DNA from: Lachnospiraceae bacterium
GTDB taxonomy: Bacteria; Bacillota; Clostridia; Lachnospirales; Lachnospiraceae
Reading direction: 5' to 3'
Length of the DNA: 28,694 bases
NCBI GenBank assembly: GCA_900751995.1
Contig: CAADTP010000017.1
Coordinates: 1 to 28,694 of the forward strand
Translations under genes and position numbers: made by a program
Notes under the pieces: generated by a model
The model's input: only the letters and a program-made list of their open reading frames with translations
Databases searched by the model: none
Told to the model about the DNA's origin: nothing
Shown here: positions 8,165 to 16,073 of the stretch, piece by piece
How positions within the stretch are numbered: the stretch's first letter is position 1
Layout: each line of letters opens with the position of its first letter

Positions 8165-8966
8165 CAGTTACGAAGACTTTCATACGGTCTCTTCTTGCTG
8201 CACAGATGAGTGTCAGCTGGTATTTTCTGGCAAGCTCGATCGCCTCCGTGGTGGGAGATGCCTTTGAGCAGAGAATCGGAATACCGGCATAGATCGCTTT
8301 TATTGCCATATCGGTGGGAATTCTGCCGCTGGAATAGATCATACATTCCCTGAGATCGATCTGGTGCCGGAGGGCATATCCGATCACCTTGTCAAGGGCG
8401 TTGTGCCGGCCGATGTCTTCACAGGAAAATAGAATCTCATTTTTTCGGGCGAGAAGACAGCTGTGCGTGGCAAAGGTAACACTGTGAAGAGGCATTCCAT
8501 CGGCAAAAGTATCAGCCATATGGAAGATCCATTCAGGCTTCCATTCGATCGGAGTAACCGGAACCGGTGGATGGTCTGAGGAAAAATAATCGTTGAGGAT
8601 ATGGTTTCCTGTGCAGCAGGTCGGCGTAGTTTCCACAAAAGACGACGCAGATGGCACGGAATTCCGGGTTTCGGATGGCTTGAGATAGACTTTGGCGCGT
8701 TTTCCATATTCGCAGATATAGATCTGCTCGATGTCATCGACGGAACGGATGATGTGCTCTGTCAGAAGTCGTCCAAGGACGAGTTCTGTGAGATGCTGTG
8801 GAAGACAGATAAGCTTCATTGTGAGACGGTCATTGATATAGACATCAAGCAGATGCTCATTCAGAACCTGCTCTTCTGTAGAGAAGTTCTGTCCATCCCG
8901 GCCAATAAACTGATAGGCTTTTGTTTCCAGTAATGGAAGATCATGGTATTGTTCGTTAATATGCAT
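8157..8966 (-). CDS. fdhD: Formate dehydrogenase accessory sulfurtransferase FdhD
   Basis: FdhD moves sulfur from a cysteine desulfurase to the Mo-bis-MGD cofactor, without which formate dehydrogenase is inactive. The 269-aa protein has the family landmarks HSVTFATHSC, DIGRHNALDKVIGYAL, YSSGRIPTDMA and the C-terminal IPILCSKASPTTEAIELA. The loop that in E. coli holds a C-x-x-C pair reads TPTCCTGN here (C117, C118), so the cysteines are adjacent. Ribosome binding site GGAG lies about 8 nt before the ATG (plus-strand CTCC at 8975-8978). It is the only minus-strand gene of the cofactor island, convergent with the ModE-type gene and divergent from moaA. Confidence 0.94.
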   Translation of the reverse strand: MHINEQYHDLPLLETKAYQFIGRDGQNFSTEEQVLNEHLLDVYINDRLTMKLICLPQHLTELVLGRLLTEHIIRSVDDIEQIYICEYGKRAKVYLKPSETRNSVPSASSFVETTPTCCTGNHILNDYFSSDHPPVPVTPIEWKPEWIFHMADTFADGMPLHSVTFATHSCLLARKNEILFSCEDIGRHNALDKVIGYALRHQIDLRECMIYSSGRIPTDMAIKAIYAGIPILCSKASPTTEAIELARKYQLTLICAARRDRMKVFVTVR

Positions 8967-9132
8967 AATAATTTCTCCAATATTATAATCAGTGGATTCT
9001 GAACAGCAGCAGAGACTGCATAAGCTGTAATGCCAGAAATCCCTTTGCAGATATCTTTACTATAGCAGAAAACGGACAATTTCAAAAGAGTAATATATAG
9101 GTAGACAAAAAGAAACGGAGAAAGATTTAGTT

Positions 9133-10107
9133 ATGAAAGACAGATATGGACGCGAGATTGACTATCTTCGGATATCCATCACAGACAGATGCAATCTCAG
9201 ATGTATTTACTGTATGCCGGAGGAAGGAATCTGCCAGACAGCGCATAAAGAAATCCTGACTTATGATGAGATCAGGAGAATCTGCCGCTGTATGACAGCT
9301 TTAGGCATCAAAAAAATAAAACTGACAGGCGGAGAGCCTCTGACAAGAAAAGACAGTGCGGTTCTTGTACGAATGCTGAAAGAACTTCCAGGAATAGAGA
9401 AAGTGACGCTGACCACAAACGGGATTCTTCTGAAAGAACAGATGGCTGAACTGGCGGAGGCAGGAATTGATAATATTAACATCAGTCTGGATACATTAAA
9501 TACAGAGGCTTTCCAAAAAATAACACGAAGAGAGGGACTGACAAGGGTCCTGGAGGGACTGAAAGAAGCCATGAAATATCCGCAGATTGGTCTTAAGATC
9601 AACTGTGTACCGGTTCTCGAAGATCCGGAGAATCTGATAAATCTTGCCGGGATTGCAAGAGACAATCCCATCCATGTGCGTTTTATTGAGATGATGCCAA
9701 TTGGCTATGGCAAAGAATTTCGTTTTTGTGGTGAGGATGAAATCTGTTCTGTTTTGGAGGGAGCATATGGAGAAATGACTCCGATCACAGAGAAATATGG
9801 AAATGGTCCGTGTCATTATTACAAAATCTCTGGTTTTCAGGGAAAAATTGGTTTTATCAGTGCAATGACCCACAAGTTCTGTTCGCAGTGTAACCGTGTC
9901 AGGATGACTTCAGAGGGATATCTCAAGGCATGCCTGCAATACCAGACGGGAGTAAGTCTCAAAGATATGATGCGGACCGGCTGCAGTGACGAGGAACTGA
10001 CAGAAGCAATCCGTAAGGTGATCTGGGAAAAGCCGGGAGAACATCATTTCACATCAAGGGTGATCGATGAAGGAGAAAGCAGGCTGATGTCACAGATCGG
10101 TGGCTGA
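9133..10107 (+). CDS. moaA: GTP 3',8-cyclase MoaA
   Basis: A radical SAM enzyme that carries out the first step of molybdopterin synthesis from GTP. The N-terminal SAM cluster motif is C20-x3-C24-x2-C27 (CNLRCIYC). LTGGEPL follows, and the second, substrate-binding cluster is in HKFCSQCNRVR with a further Cys in YLKACL. The chain ends in Gly-Gly, which MoaA enzymes need for activity. At 324 aa it is full length. GGAG (9117-9120) sits 12 nt before the ATG, rather far. The partner MoaC is not in the window. The 166-bp gap to divergent fdhD must hold the promoters of both genes, but I see no convincing pair of hexamers there. Confidence 0.95.
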   Translation: MKDRYGREIDYLRISITDRCNLRCIYCMPEEGICQTAHKEILTYDEIRRICRCMTALGIKKIKLTGGEPLTRKDSAVLVRMLKELPGIEKVTLTTNGILLKEQMAELAEAGIDNINISLDTLNTEAFQKITRREGLTRVLEGLKEAMKYPQIGLKINCVPVLEDPENLINLAGIARDNPIHVRFIEMMPIGYGKEFRFCGEDEICSVLEGAYGEMTPITEKYGNGPCHYYKISGFQGKIGFISAMTHKFCSQCNRVRMTSEGYLKACLQYQTGVSLKDMMRTGCSDEELTEAIRKVIWEKPGEHHFTSRVIDEGESRLMSQIGG

Positions 10108-10163
10108 GAAAGAGAATCAGTCTGTCCCGGGTGACAGTCTGAGTAGAATGGCAGGAGGAAAAT

Positions 10164-10754
10164 ATGGCAGAAAATAAACTGGCAATGATCGTTCTGGCAG
10201 GAGGAGCCAGCAGTCGTATGGGACAGGAAAAAAGCGATCTGCTCCTGAACGGACGAACGTTTCTTGAGACACAGATCGCAAAAGGAAGACAGCTTGGAGT
10301 GAACAGGATTTATGTTTCCGGCTATCGTGGAGAGGGCTGCACAGAAGAAATTGTGATGGACCGGATCAAAGAAAGAGGACCACTGGGCGGACTCGAAGCC
10401 TGCCTCAGTAAAGCAGCCGGTGATGGAGCGGACAGATGTCTGGTTCTTGGTGTGGATACTCCGCTGGTCCCGGTATCGGAACTGTATAATCTTATTCAGA
10501 CAGCTGAATATGAAGGCTTAAGCCGAGTGGTTCTTCTTCGGCATCATGAAAGGGAAGAGTCGTTGATAGCAGTTTATGAGACCAGTCTGCATAGGGAGAT
10601 CCGGGAATTTCTAGAACGAGGACAGTCTTCGGTTTTTCGTTTTCTGAATGAAATCGGTTATTCCTGTTATGATGCACAGGAGAAGGAAGTATGTTTTACG
10701 AATATCAATGATCCGCAGATTTATGAGACGGTCTGCAAAAATCAGTATGAATAA
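10164..10754 (+). CDS. mobA: Molybdenum cofactor guanylyltransferase MobA
   Basis: MobA transfers GMP from GTP to the molybdenum cofactor to give the MGD form used by DMSO-reductase-family enzymes such as the formate dehydrogenase upstream. The 196-aa protein opens with the nucleotidyltransferase signature LAGGASSRMGQEKSDLLLNG (11-30) and has RGPLGGLEACL and the Mg-binding segment LGVDTPLV. The ribosome binding site is GGAGG just upstream of the ATG. It lies 56 nt after moaA and is the last gene of the cofactor island; the ABC transporter genes run toward it from the other side. Confidence 0.92.
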   Translation: MAENKLAMIVLAGGASSRMGQEKSDLLLNGRTFLETQIAKGRQLGVNRIYVSGYRGEGCTEEIVMDRIKERGPLGGLEACLSKAAGDGADRCLVLGVDTPLVPVSELYNLIQTAEYEGLSRVVLLRHHEREESLIAVYETSLHREIREFLERGQSSVFRFLNEIGYSCYDAQEKEVCFTNINDPQIYETVCKNQYE

Positions 10755-10781
10755 AAGACCCTGAAAGATCGCCTTTTCTTT

Positions 10782-11576
10782 TTATTTTTTCAGTGTATAT
10801 TTCTCGATGAGATCCAGCATTGCATACAGCACCATGGCGATGACACACAGGATCACGATCGACATCAGCACCCATGTCAGCTTGAAGGTCTGTGATCCGT
10901 AGATGATCAGATAGCCAAGACCGCATCGTGCACCGATAAATTCACCGATGACCACACCGACAAGGCATAACCCGATATTTACTTTCATGATACTTAAAAT
11001 AAGAGGTACAGAAGACGGAAGGACAATTTTTGTCAGTTCGTCTTTTTTTGTGCCGCCAAGCGTGCGGATAAGCTTTAATTTTTCCGGATCCGCCCCACGA
11101 AACCCTGTGTAAAGATTGATCACAGAACCGAAAAGTGCCACAGACATTCCTGCAACAATGATGGTTCGGACATTCGCACCGAGCCAGACAATCAGAAGTG
11201 GTGCGAGAGCGGATTTGGGCAGACTGTTCAGGACGACGAGATAAGGTTCCAGTACTTTTGACAGCTTTGGACATGCCCACAGAAGAACAGCGGTGCCGAT
11301 TCCAAGTAATACCACAAATGCAAAGCTTATAAGTGTTTCCATCAGTGTGATTCCAATGTGTGCAAAAAGCGACTGATCCTGTATCATGTGGAGAAAGGTC
11401 TGCCCTATCGAGGAGGGACTGCTGAAAATAAACGAATCGATCCACTCCTCTCGGGCGGAAATCTCCCACAAAAGCAGAAAACCCAGGAACAGGAAGATCC
11501 TGGATATCCGGATCAGATATTTTTCATGACGGATATGAGTCAGATATTTCTTCTGAGCAGGGGAAAGGTCAGTCAT
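10782..11576 (-). CDS. ABC transporter permease, TauT/NitT (SsuC/TauC-like) type
   Basis: The 264-aa membrane protein has about six hydrophobic segments and the BPD_transp_1 fold. The cytoplasmic EAA loop that docks the ATPase is visible as LIRTLGGTKKDELTKIVLPSSVP. PSSIGQTF near the N-terminus and LVGVVIGEFIGARCGLGYLI near the C-terminus match permeases of the nitrate/sulfonate/taurine/pyrimidine-precursor group. The substrate cannot be read from it. It overlaps the ATPase gene by 8 bp. The two molybdate permease families (ModB, TupB) look different, so a role in Mo/W uptake is not supported despite the neighbourhood. Confidence 0.88.
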   Translation of the reverse strand: MTDLSPAQKKYLTHIRHEKYLIRISRIFLFLGFLLLWEISAREEWIDSFIFSSPSSIGQTFLHMIQDQSLFAHIGITLMETLISFAFVVLLGIGTAVLLWACPKLSKVLEPYLVVLNSLPKSALAPLLIVWLGANVRTIIVAGMSVALFGSVINLYTGFRGADPEKLKLIRTLGGTKKDELTKIVLPSSVPLILSIMKVNIGLCLVGVVIGEFIGARCGLGYLIIYGSQTFKLTWVLMSIVILCVIAMVLYAMLDLIEKYTLKK

Positions 11577-12336
11577 TCTGGTTCAGCTCCTTCCAGATGA
11601 GATTGAAATAAGATTTAAACTCCGGTGCACTGCGAGAAGCGAGAGGGGTTCGCTCTGTGAGGGACAGCCTGATTGGAACGATGCGTGCAACATGAGCCGG
11701 GCGGGCGGAAAGGATGATCACACGGTCAGCCATGCTGATCGCTTCGGAAATATCGTGTGTGACAAGGATCGCTGTCTTCTGTTCTTTTCTGAGAATACGT
11801 CCGATGTCATCACTGACATTTAAACGGGTCTGATAGTCGAGGGCAGAAAAAGGTTCATCAAGCAGCAGAAGTTCCGGCTTTAAAGCGAGAGTGCGGATCA
11901 GGGCCGCTCTCTGGCGCATTCCTCCGGACAGCTGTGAAGGATGGGCATTGCGGAATTTATCCAGCCCATAAGTCTTCAGCATTTCTTCAACGCAGGAGAG
12001 CTTCTGGGGGGTCAGTTCTTTTCGAATCTCAAGGCCGAGAATAACATTTCGATAAATTGTCCTCCATTCCAGAAGATGATCCTTCTGGAGCATATATCCG
12101 ATGCGGGGGTCTCCGGGAAGCGGAGGCGTACCGTTCATAAGAATCGTACCTTTTTCTGTTGGAAGAAGACCGCAGATCAGGTTCAAAAGCGTGGATTTTC
12201 CACAGCCGGACGGACCGACAACAGCCAGAAATTCGCCAGGCAGCAGATGAAAGGATATATGTGAAAGAGCCCTGGTTTCTCCGGATACGGTATGGTAGGA
12301 AAGAGAAACATCTCTGATTTCGAGAAGGGGGTTCAT
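11569..12336 (-). CDS. ABC transporter ATPase, TauT/NitT (SsuB/TauB-like) type
   Basis: A 255-aa ATP-binding subunit with Walker A GPSGCGKST, Q-loop YMLQKDHLLEW, signature LSGGMRQRA, Walker B LLLLDEPFSALD and the switch VTHDISEA. This order and DEPFSALDYQTR are typical of SsuB/TauB/NrtD-type ATPases. The start at 12336 has GGAGGT 6 nt upstream (plus-strand ACCTCC 12343-12348); an upstream TTG at 12354 would put that site inside the gene. It is the first gene of a two-gene minus-strand unit with the permease. No substrate-binding protein gene adjoins either end, which is unusual for this transporter class. Confidence 0.92.
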   Translation of the reverse strand: MNPLLEIRDVSLSYHTVSGETRALSHISFHLLPGEFLAVVGPSGCGKSTLLNLICGLLPTEKGTILMNGTPPLPGDPRIGYMLQKDHLLEWRTIYRNVILGLEIRKELTPQKLSCVEEMLKTYGLDKFRNAHPSQLSGGMRQRAALIRTLALKPELLLLDEPFSALDYQTRLNVSDDIGRILRKEQKTAILVTHDISEAISMADRVIILSARPAHVARIVPIRLSLTERTPLASRSAPEFKSYFNLIWKELNQND

Positions 12337-12378
12337 GGTAATACCTCCATGCAATGTAAATTCAAAAGATGAAAATCT

Positions 12379-12430
12379 GTAACTGTTCAGTACCCTGTTA
12401 CTGTGAACAGTTATGTACTCTCGCAGTTAC
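12379..12430. repeat. Short MITE-like element with 8-bp target duplication
   Basis: A 52-bp unit begins GTAACTG (12379-12385) and ends CAGTTAC (12424-12430), exact inverses. It is flanked immediately on both sides by the same 8 bases, GAAAATCT (12371-12378 and 12431-12438). Inside, TAACTGTTCA (12380-12389) pairs with TGAACAGTTA (12404-12413). It lies between the divergent ABC transporter and queH. It is related to the longer copy at 21665-21806 by its terminal GTAACTGTTCA block. Confidence 0.7.
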
Positions 12431-12467
12431 GAAAATCTTATTTTAAGATATGCGAAGAGAGTCATAT

Positions 12468-12477
12468 GTGTTATGAT
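12468..12477 (+). promoter_or_regulatory. Possible extended -10 promoter of queH
   Basis: TATGAT (12472-12477) is preceded by TG one base upstream (12469-12470), an extended -10 element. No good -35 is seen at the right distance. The position, 37 nt before the queH ATG, is reasonable. Confidence 0.4.
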
Positions 12478-12513
12478 AGGTTACATCAGAGTATAGGATT
12501 AAAGGAATGATAA

Positions 12514-13176
12514 ATGATGAATAAACGAAATTACCAGAGGGAACTGGATGCCCTCCTTACAGAGATAGAAAAAGAACATAAGATCCCACGGCTTTTCCTT
12601 CACAGCTGCTGTGCACCGTGCAGCAGTTATGTGCTGGAATATCTTTCGGAATATTTTGAGATCACGGTATTTTTTTATAATCCAAACATCTCTCTGGAAG
12701 AAGAATACCGTAAGAGGGTAGAGGAGATCAAAAGGCTGGTCAGGGAAATGAAATTTGCCCATCCGGTCCATATCGAGGAAGGAAGCTATGACCCGCAGGT
12801 TTTTTATGAGATGGTCAAAGGGATGGAGAAGCTTCCGGAAGGCGGAGAGCGCTGCTTTAAATGCTATCGTCTCCGCATGGAGGAGGCAGCAAAAGCTGCC
12901 AGAGACGGCGGCTATGATTATTTCACGACCACGCTCTCCATCAGTCCGCTCAAGAATGCACAGAAAATTAATGAGATCGGGGAAGAACTGGCAGAAATCT
13001 ATGGGGTAGCACATCTTCCATCGGATTTTAAGAAGAAAAACGGTTATAAACGATCAATAGAGTTGTCTCATGAATATGATCTTTATCGGCAGAATTACTG
13101 TGGCTGCGTCTTTTCGAAGCGTGAACAGGAAGGAAAAATACAGCAAAAACAAGATTTAGAGAATTCAGCCTCTTGA
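12514..13176 (+). CDS. queH: Epoxyqueuosine reductase QueH
   Basis: QueH carries out the last step of queuosine synthesis, reducing epoxyqueuosine in tRNA; it replaces the unrelated QueG in many Clostridia. The 220-aa protein shows the family cysteines: HSCCAPCSS (C32, C33, C36) near the N-terminus, ERCFKCYRLR in the middle, and YCGCVFSK near the C-terminus. LSISPLKNA and the FKKKNGYKRS stretch also match the family. AAGGA (12502-12506) lies 7 nt before the ATG. It stands alone, divergent from the ABC transporter, with argH following 100 nt later from its own promoter. No other queuosine genes are in the window. Confidence 0.9.
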   Translation: MMNKRNYQRELDALLTEIEKEHKIPRLFLHSCCAPCSSYVLEYLSEYFEITVFFYNPNISLEEEYRKRVEEIKRLVREMKFAHPVHIEEGSYDPQVFYEMVKGMEKLPEGGERCFKCYRLRMEEAAKAARDGGYDYFTTTLSISPLKNAQKINEIGEELAEIYGVAHLPSDFKKKNGYKRSIELSHEYDLYRQNYCGCVFSKREQEGKIQQKQDLENSAS

Positions 13177-13200
13177 TTTTCCACTGGAATGTGGTAAACT
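13173..13200 (+). promoter_or_regulatory. argH promoter
   Basis: TTGATT (13173-13178) and TAAACT (13195-13200) are 16 bp apart, with an extended -10 TG (13192-13193). The leader to the ATG at 13277 is about 70 nt. Confidence 0.55.
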
Positions 13201-13276
13201 GATAACACGTTCTGTGCTGACAGCTTTTTCAGAGAATATTGTCAGATTAAAAATCAGCGTACAAAAGGAGGACATT

Positions 13277-14656
13277 ATGGCACAGTTATGGGGAGGACGT
13301 TTCACAAAGGAAACCGACAAACTGGTATACAACTTTAATGCGTCTATTTCATTTGACCAGAAATTTTATAAACAGGATATCCGTGGAAGTAAGGCACATG
13401 TCAGAATGCTTGCAAAGCAGGGAATTCTGACAGAAGAAGAGAGAGATCAAATCCTTGGCGGTCTGGACAGTATTCTTGCAGATGTAGAGTCCGGCAGGCT
13501 GGAGATCACATCCGAATATGAGGATATCCACAGCTTCGTAGAGGCAAATCTGATTGAACGTATCGGAGATCCGGGCAAAAAGCTTCACACAGGAAGAAGC
13601 CGTAATGACCAGGTTGCCCTTGATATGAAACTCTATGTCCGTGATGAGATTGAGGAAATCGATGCAGAGCTTAAGAAGCTTCTGGAAGCACTTCAGACGA
13701 TCATGGAAAATAATATACATACGTATATGCCGGGCTTCACACATCTGCAGAAGGCACAGCCGGTCACACTGGCACATCATGTCGGAGCATATTTTGAGAT
13801 GTTCCGCAGAGACAGAAGCCGTATGGCAGATATCCGCAAGCGTATGAATACCTGTCCGCTTGGTGCAGGTGCACTTGCAGGAACTACTTATCCTCTGGAC
13901 AGATTTTATACTGCAGAGCTGCTTGGTTTTGACGAGCCGACCAGAAACAGTATGGATTCTGTATCTGACAGAGATTATGTGATCGAGCTTCTTTCTGCAA
14001 TGTCTATCGTTATGATGCATCTGAGCCGTTTCTGCGAGGAGATCATTCTCTGGAATTCCAATGAATATCGTTTTGTGGAGATTGATGATGCCTACAGTAC
14101 AGGAAGCAGTATCATGCCGCAGAAGAAGAATCCTGACATTGCAGAGCTTGTAAGAGGAAAAACAGGCCGTGTCTATGGGGCACTGACCTCTATTCTGACA
14201 ACCATGAAGGGAATCCCGCTTGCATACAACAAAGATATGCAGGAAGACAAGGAACTGACCTTTGACGCGATTGATACAGTCAAAGGTTGCATTGCCCTGT
14301 TTACAGGAATGGTTTCTACCATGGAGTTCCGTAAGGATGTTATGGAGGCAAGCGCCAAAAACGGCTTTACAAATGCGACAGATGCAGCAGACTATCTGGT
14401 AAACCATGGTGTGCCGTTCCGTGATGCACATGGCATCGTAGGACGACTTGTTCTGACCTGTATTGATAAAGGAATTTCTCTGGATGAACTTCCTCTTGAG
14501 GAGTATAAAGAAATTTCTCCTGTATTCGAACAGGATATCTATGAGGCGATCAGCATGAAGACCTGTGTGGAGAAGCGTGAGACTTATGGTGCACCGGGAC
14601 CAAAAGTTATGGAACAGGTTATCGCCTTAAATCGAGAATATTTGAAAAATAATTAA
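13277..14656 (+). CDS. argH: Argininosuccinate lyase
   Basis: ArgH splits argininosuccinate into arginine and fumarate, the last step of arginine synthesis, as a soluble homotetramer. The 459-aa protein begins MAQLWGGRF, the usual start of the family, preceded by AAAGGAGG about 5 nt before the ATG. HTGRSRNDQVALDMKLY and the fumarase-superfamily signature GSSIMPQKKNPD (276-287), which carries the catalytic serine loop, are present. Starting earlier (13214) would add residues not found in the family. argG is not adjacent; argH and asd are consecutive, each with its own promoter-like sequence. Confidence 0.96.
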   Translation: MAQLWGGRFTKETDKLVYNFNASISFDQKFYKQDIRGSKAHVRMLAKQGILTEEERDQILGGLDSILADVESGRLEITSEYEDIHSFVEANLIERIGDPGKKLHTGRSRNDQVALDMKLYVRDEIEEIDAELKKLLEALQTIMENNIHTYMPGFTHLQKAQPVTLAHHVGAYFEMFRRDRSRMADIRKRMNTCPLGAGALAGTTYPLDRFYTAELLGFDEPTRNSMDSVSDRDYVIELLSAMSIVMMHLSRFCEEIILWNSNEYRFVEIDDAYSTGSSIMPQKKNPDIAELVRGKTGRVYGALTSILTTMKGIPLAYNKDMQEDKELTFDAIDTVKGCIALFTGMVSTMEFRKDVMEASAKNGFTNATDAADYLVNHGVPFRDAHGIVGRLVLTCIDKGISLDELPLEEYKEISPVFEQDIYEAISMKTCVEKRETYGAPGPKVMEQVIALNREYLKNN

Positions 14657-14664
14657 AAAACCTC

Positions 14665-14691
14665 TTGCATTTTTATACAAAGTGGTATAGT
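14665..14691 (+). promoter_or_regulatory. asd promoter
   Basis: TTGCAT (14665-14670) and TATAGT (14686-14691) are 15 bp apart, which is short, but an extended -10 TG (14683-14684) compensates. The pattern GTGGTANANT is like that before argH. Confidence 0.5.
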
Positions 14692-14759
14692 ATGTACAAA
14701 GAAAACAGATGTATGCCGTGCAAAGACATGCAAAGAATGAGTGAGGAGAAAGTATTATT

Positions 14760-15845
14760 ATGAGCGAAAAACTGAGAGTCGGCATTTTAGGTGCAACAGG
14801 AATGGTAGGACAGAGATTTATCTCCCTTCTGGAGAATCATCCGTGGTTTGAGGTTGTTACCCTCGCTGCAAGCCCGAGAAGTGCAGGAAAGACTTATGAA
14901 GAGGCAGTAGGCGGAAGATGGAAAATGGACACTCCAATGCCGGAAGCAGTAAAGAATATTGTTGTAATGAATGTTAATGAAGTAGAGAAAGTTGCATCTA
15001 CCGTAGACTTTGTATTCTCAGCAGTAGACATGTCCAAGGACGAGATCAAAGCAATCGAAGAAGAATACGCAAAGACAGAGACTCCTGTTGTATCCAATAA
15101 CAGTGCACACCGCTGGACACCGGATGTACCGATGGTAGTGCCGGAAATCAACCCACAGCATTTTGACGTGATCCAGTATCAGAAGAAACGTCTCGGAACA
15201 ACCAGAGGCTTCATCGCTGTAAAACCAAACTGCTCTATCCAGAGCTATGCACCGGTACTTACCGCATGGAAAGAATTCGAGCCATATGAAGTAGTTGCCA
15301 CCACATATCAGGCAATTTCCGGAGCAGGAAAAACCTTCAAGGACTGGCCGGAAATGGAACATAACATCATTCCATACATCGGTGGAGAGGAAGAGAAGAG
15401 TGAGAAAGAGCCGCTCAGACTGTGGGGCAAGATTGAGGACGGTGTGATCGTACCGGCTACAGAGCCAGTGATCACCTGCCAGTGTCTGCGTGTTCCGGTA
15501 CTGAACGGACATACAGCAGCCGTATTTGTTAAGTTCCGCAAGAAACCTACAAAGGAACAGCTGATCGAAGCTCTGAGAAACTTCAGAGGACTTCCTCAGG
15601 AACTGGAACTTCCGAGTGCACCGAAGAACTTCATCCAGTATCTCGAAGAAGACAATCGTCCGCAGGTAAGCGAAGATGTCAACTACGAAAACGGAATGGG
15701 TATCTCAATCGGACGTCTCCGTGAGGATACAGTTTATGATTACAAATTTGTAGGACTTTCCCACAATACTGTAAGAGGAGCTGCCGGTGGTGCTGTACTC
15801 TGTGCAGAGACACTGAAAGCAAAAGGATATATCACAAAGAAATAA
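14760..15845 (+). CDS. asd: Aspartate-semialdehyde dehydrogenase (archaeal/fungal type)
   Basis: Asd reduces aspartyl phosphate to aspartate semialdehyde with NADPH, the branch point to lysine/diaminopimelate, threonine and methionine. The 361-aa protein has the NADP-binding GATGMVGQRF at 10-19, the active-site cysteine C158 in KPNCSIQSY, and C-terminal GLSHNTVRGAAGG. Length and the SPRSAGKTYEEA segment place it with the archaeal/fungal-like class rather than the E. coli class; this class is common in Clostridia. The ribosome binding site is GAGGAGAAAG. A hairpin terminator closes the gene. No lysine riboswitch or T-box is seen in the 103-bp gap upstream. Confidence 0.95.
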   Translation: MSEKLRVGILGATGMVGQRFISLLENHPWFEVVTLAASPRSAGKTYEEAVGGRWKMDTPMPEAVKNIVVMNVNEVEKVASTVDFVFSAVDMSKDEIKAIEEEYAKTETPVVSNNSAHRWTPDVPMVVPEINPQHFDVIQYQKKRLGTTRGFIAVKPNCSIQSYAPVLTAWKEFEPYEVVATTYQAISGAGKTFKDWPEMEHNIIPYIGGEEEKSEKEPLRLWGKIEDGVIVPATEPVITCQCLRVPVLNGHTAAVFVKFRKKPTKEQLIEALRNFRGLPQELELPSAPKNFIQYLEEDNRPQVSEDVNYENGMGISIGRLREDTVYDYKFVGLSHNTVRGAAGGAVLCAETLKAKGYITKK

Positions 15846-15872
15846 GACACAGCCGTAAACTGTGAGAATAAG

Positions 15873-15916
15873 GAACCGCTCTGTCAGAGAAAGATCTGAC
15901 CGGGGCGGTTCTTTTT
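15873..15916 (+). terminator. Intrinsic terminator after asd
   Basis: GAACCGC (15873-15879) pairs with GCGGTTC (15905-15911), and GTCAGA (15883-15888) with TCTGAC (15895-15900) inside it, followed by a run of T (15912-15916). Confidence 0.85.
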
Positions 15917-15928
15917 GCCCGCTGTTGT

Positions 15929-15948
15929 GAACAGAGCAAACAGTAACG
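15929..15948. repeat. Partial copy of the GTAACTGTTCAC repeat family
   Basis: These 20 bases, ending CAGTAACG, match 17 of 20 with the right end of the longer repeat (21788-21807 region, GAACGGAGTGAACAGTAACG). No matching left end is recognisable, so this looks like a decayed or truncated copy in the asd-selD gap. Confidence 0.45.
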
Positions 15949-16004
15949 CGGAAATACCCGGAAACTCCGGGAGTGAAATTTAACCATAGAGAATGTATGG
16001 GATT

Positions 16005-16025
16005 TATGATATGATACATATCATA
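16005..16025. promoter_or_regulatory. Palindrome upstream of selD
   Basis: TATGATATG (16005-16013) and CATATCATA (16017-16025) form a perfect 9-bp inverted repeat with a 3-nt spacer. The left arm contains TATGAT, which could serve as a -10 box, though no good -35 is seen. An operator or start-region palindrome is possible; no regulator is identified. Confidence 0.4.
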
Positions 16026-16073
16026 GATGGGAAGGGATGATCCCGTTATCTAAAGAAGGGGGTATCAGATAAA

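Noticed and set aside
8982..8987. Perfect minus-strand TATAAT before fdhD
   Set aside because: Its start site would fall within the fdhD ribosome binding site, leaving almost no leader, and there is no -35 box at the right distance.
10755..10793. Shared terminator between mobA and the convergent permease gene
   Set aside because: T-rich on the plus strand, with only CTGAAA/TTTCAG as a 6-bp weak stem that enters the permease gene; not convincing.
13349..14431. 360-codon minus-strand open frame inside argH
   Set aside because: Cys/His/Ile-rich shadow translation opposite a clear argininosuccinate lyase; no motif.
14657..14759. Lysine riboswitch or T-box before asd
   Set aside because: Only 103 bp, with the promoter inside it; no T-box sequence and no terminator-antiterminator pair.
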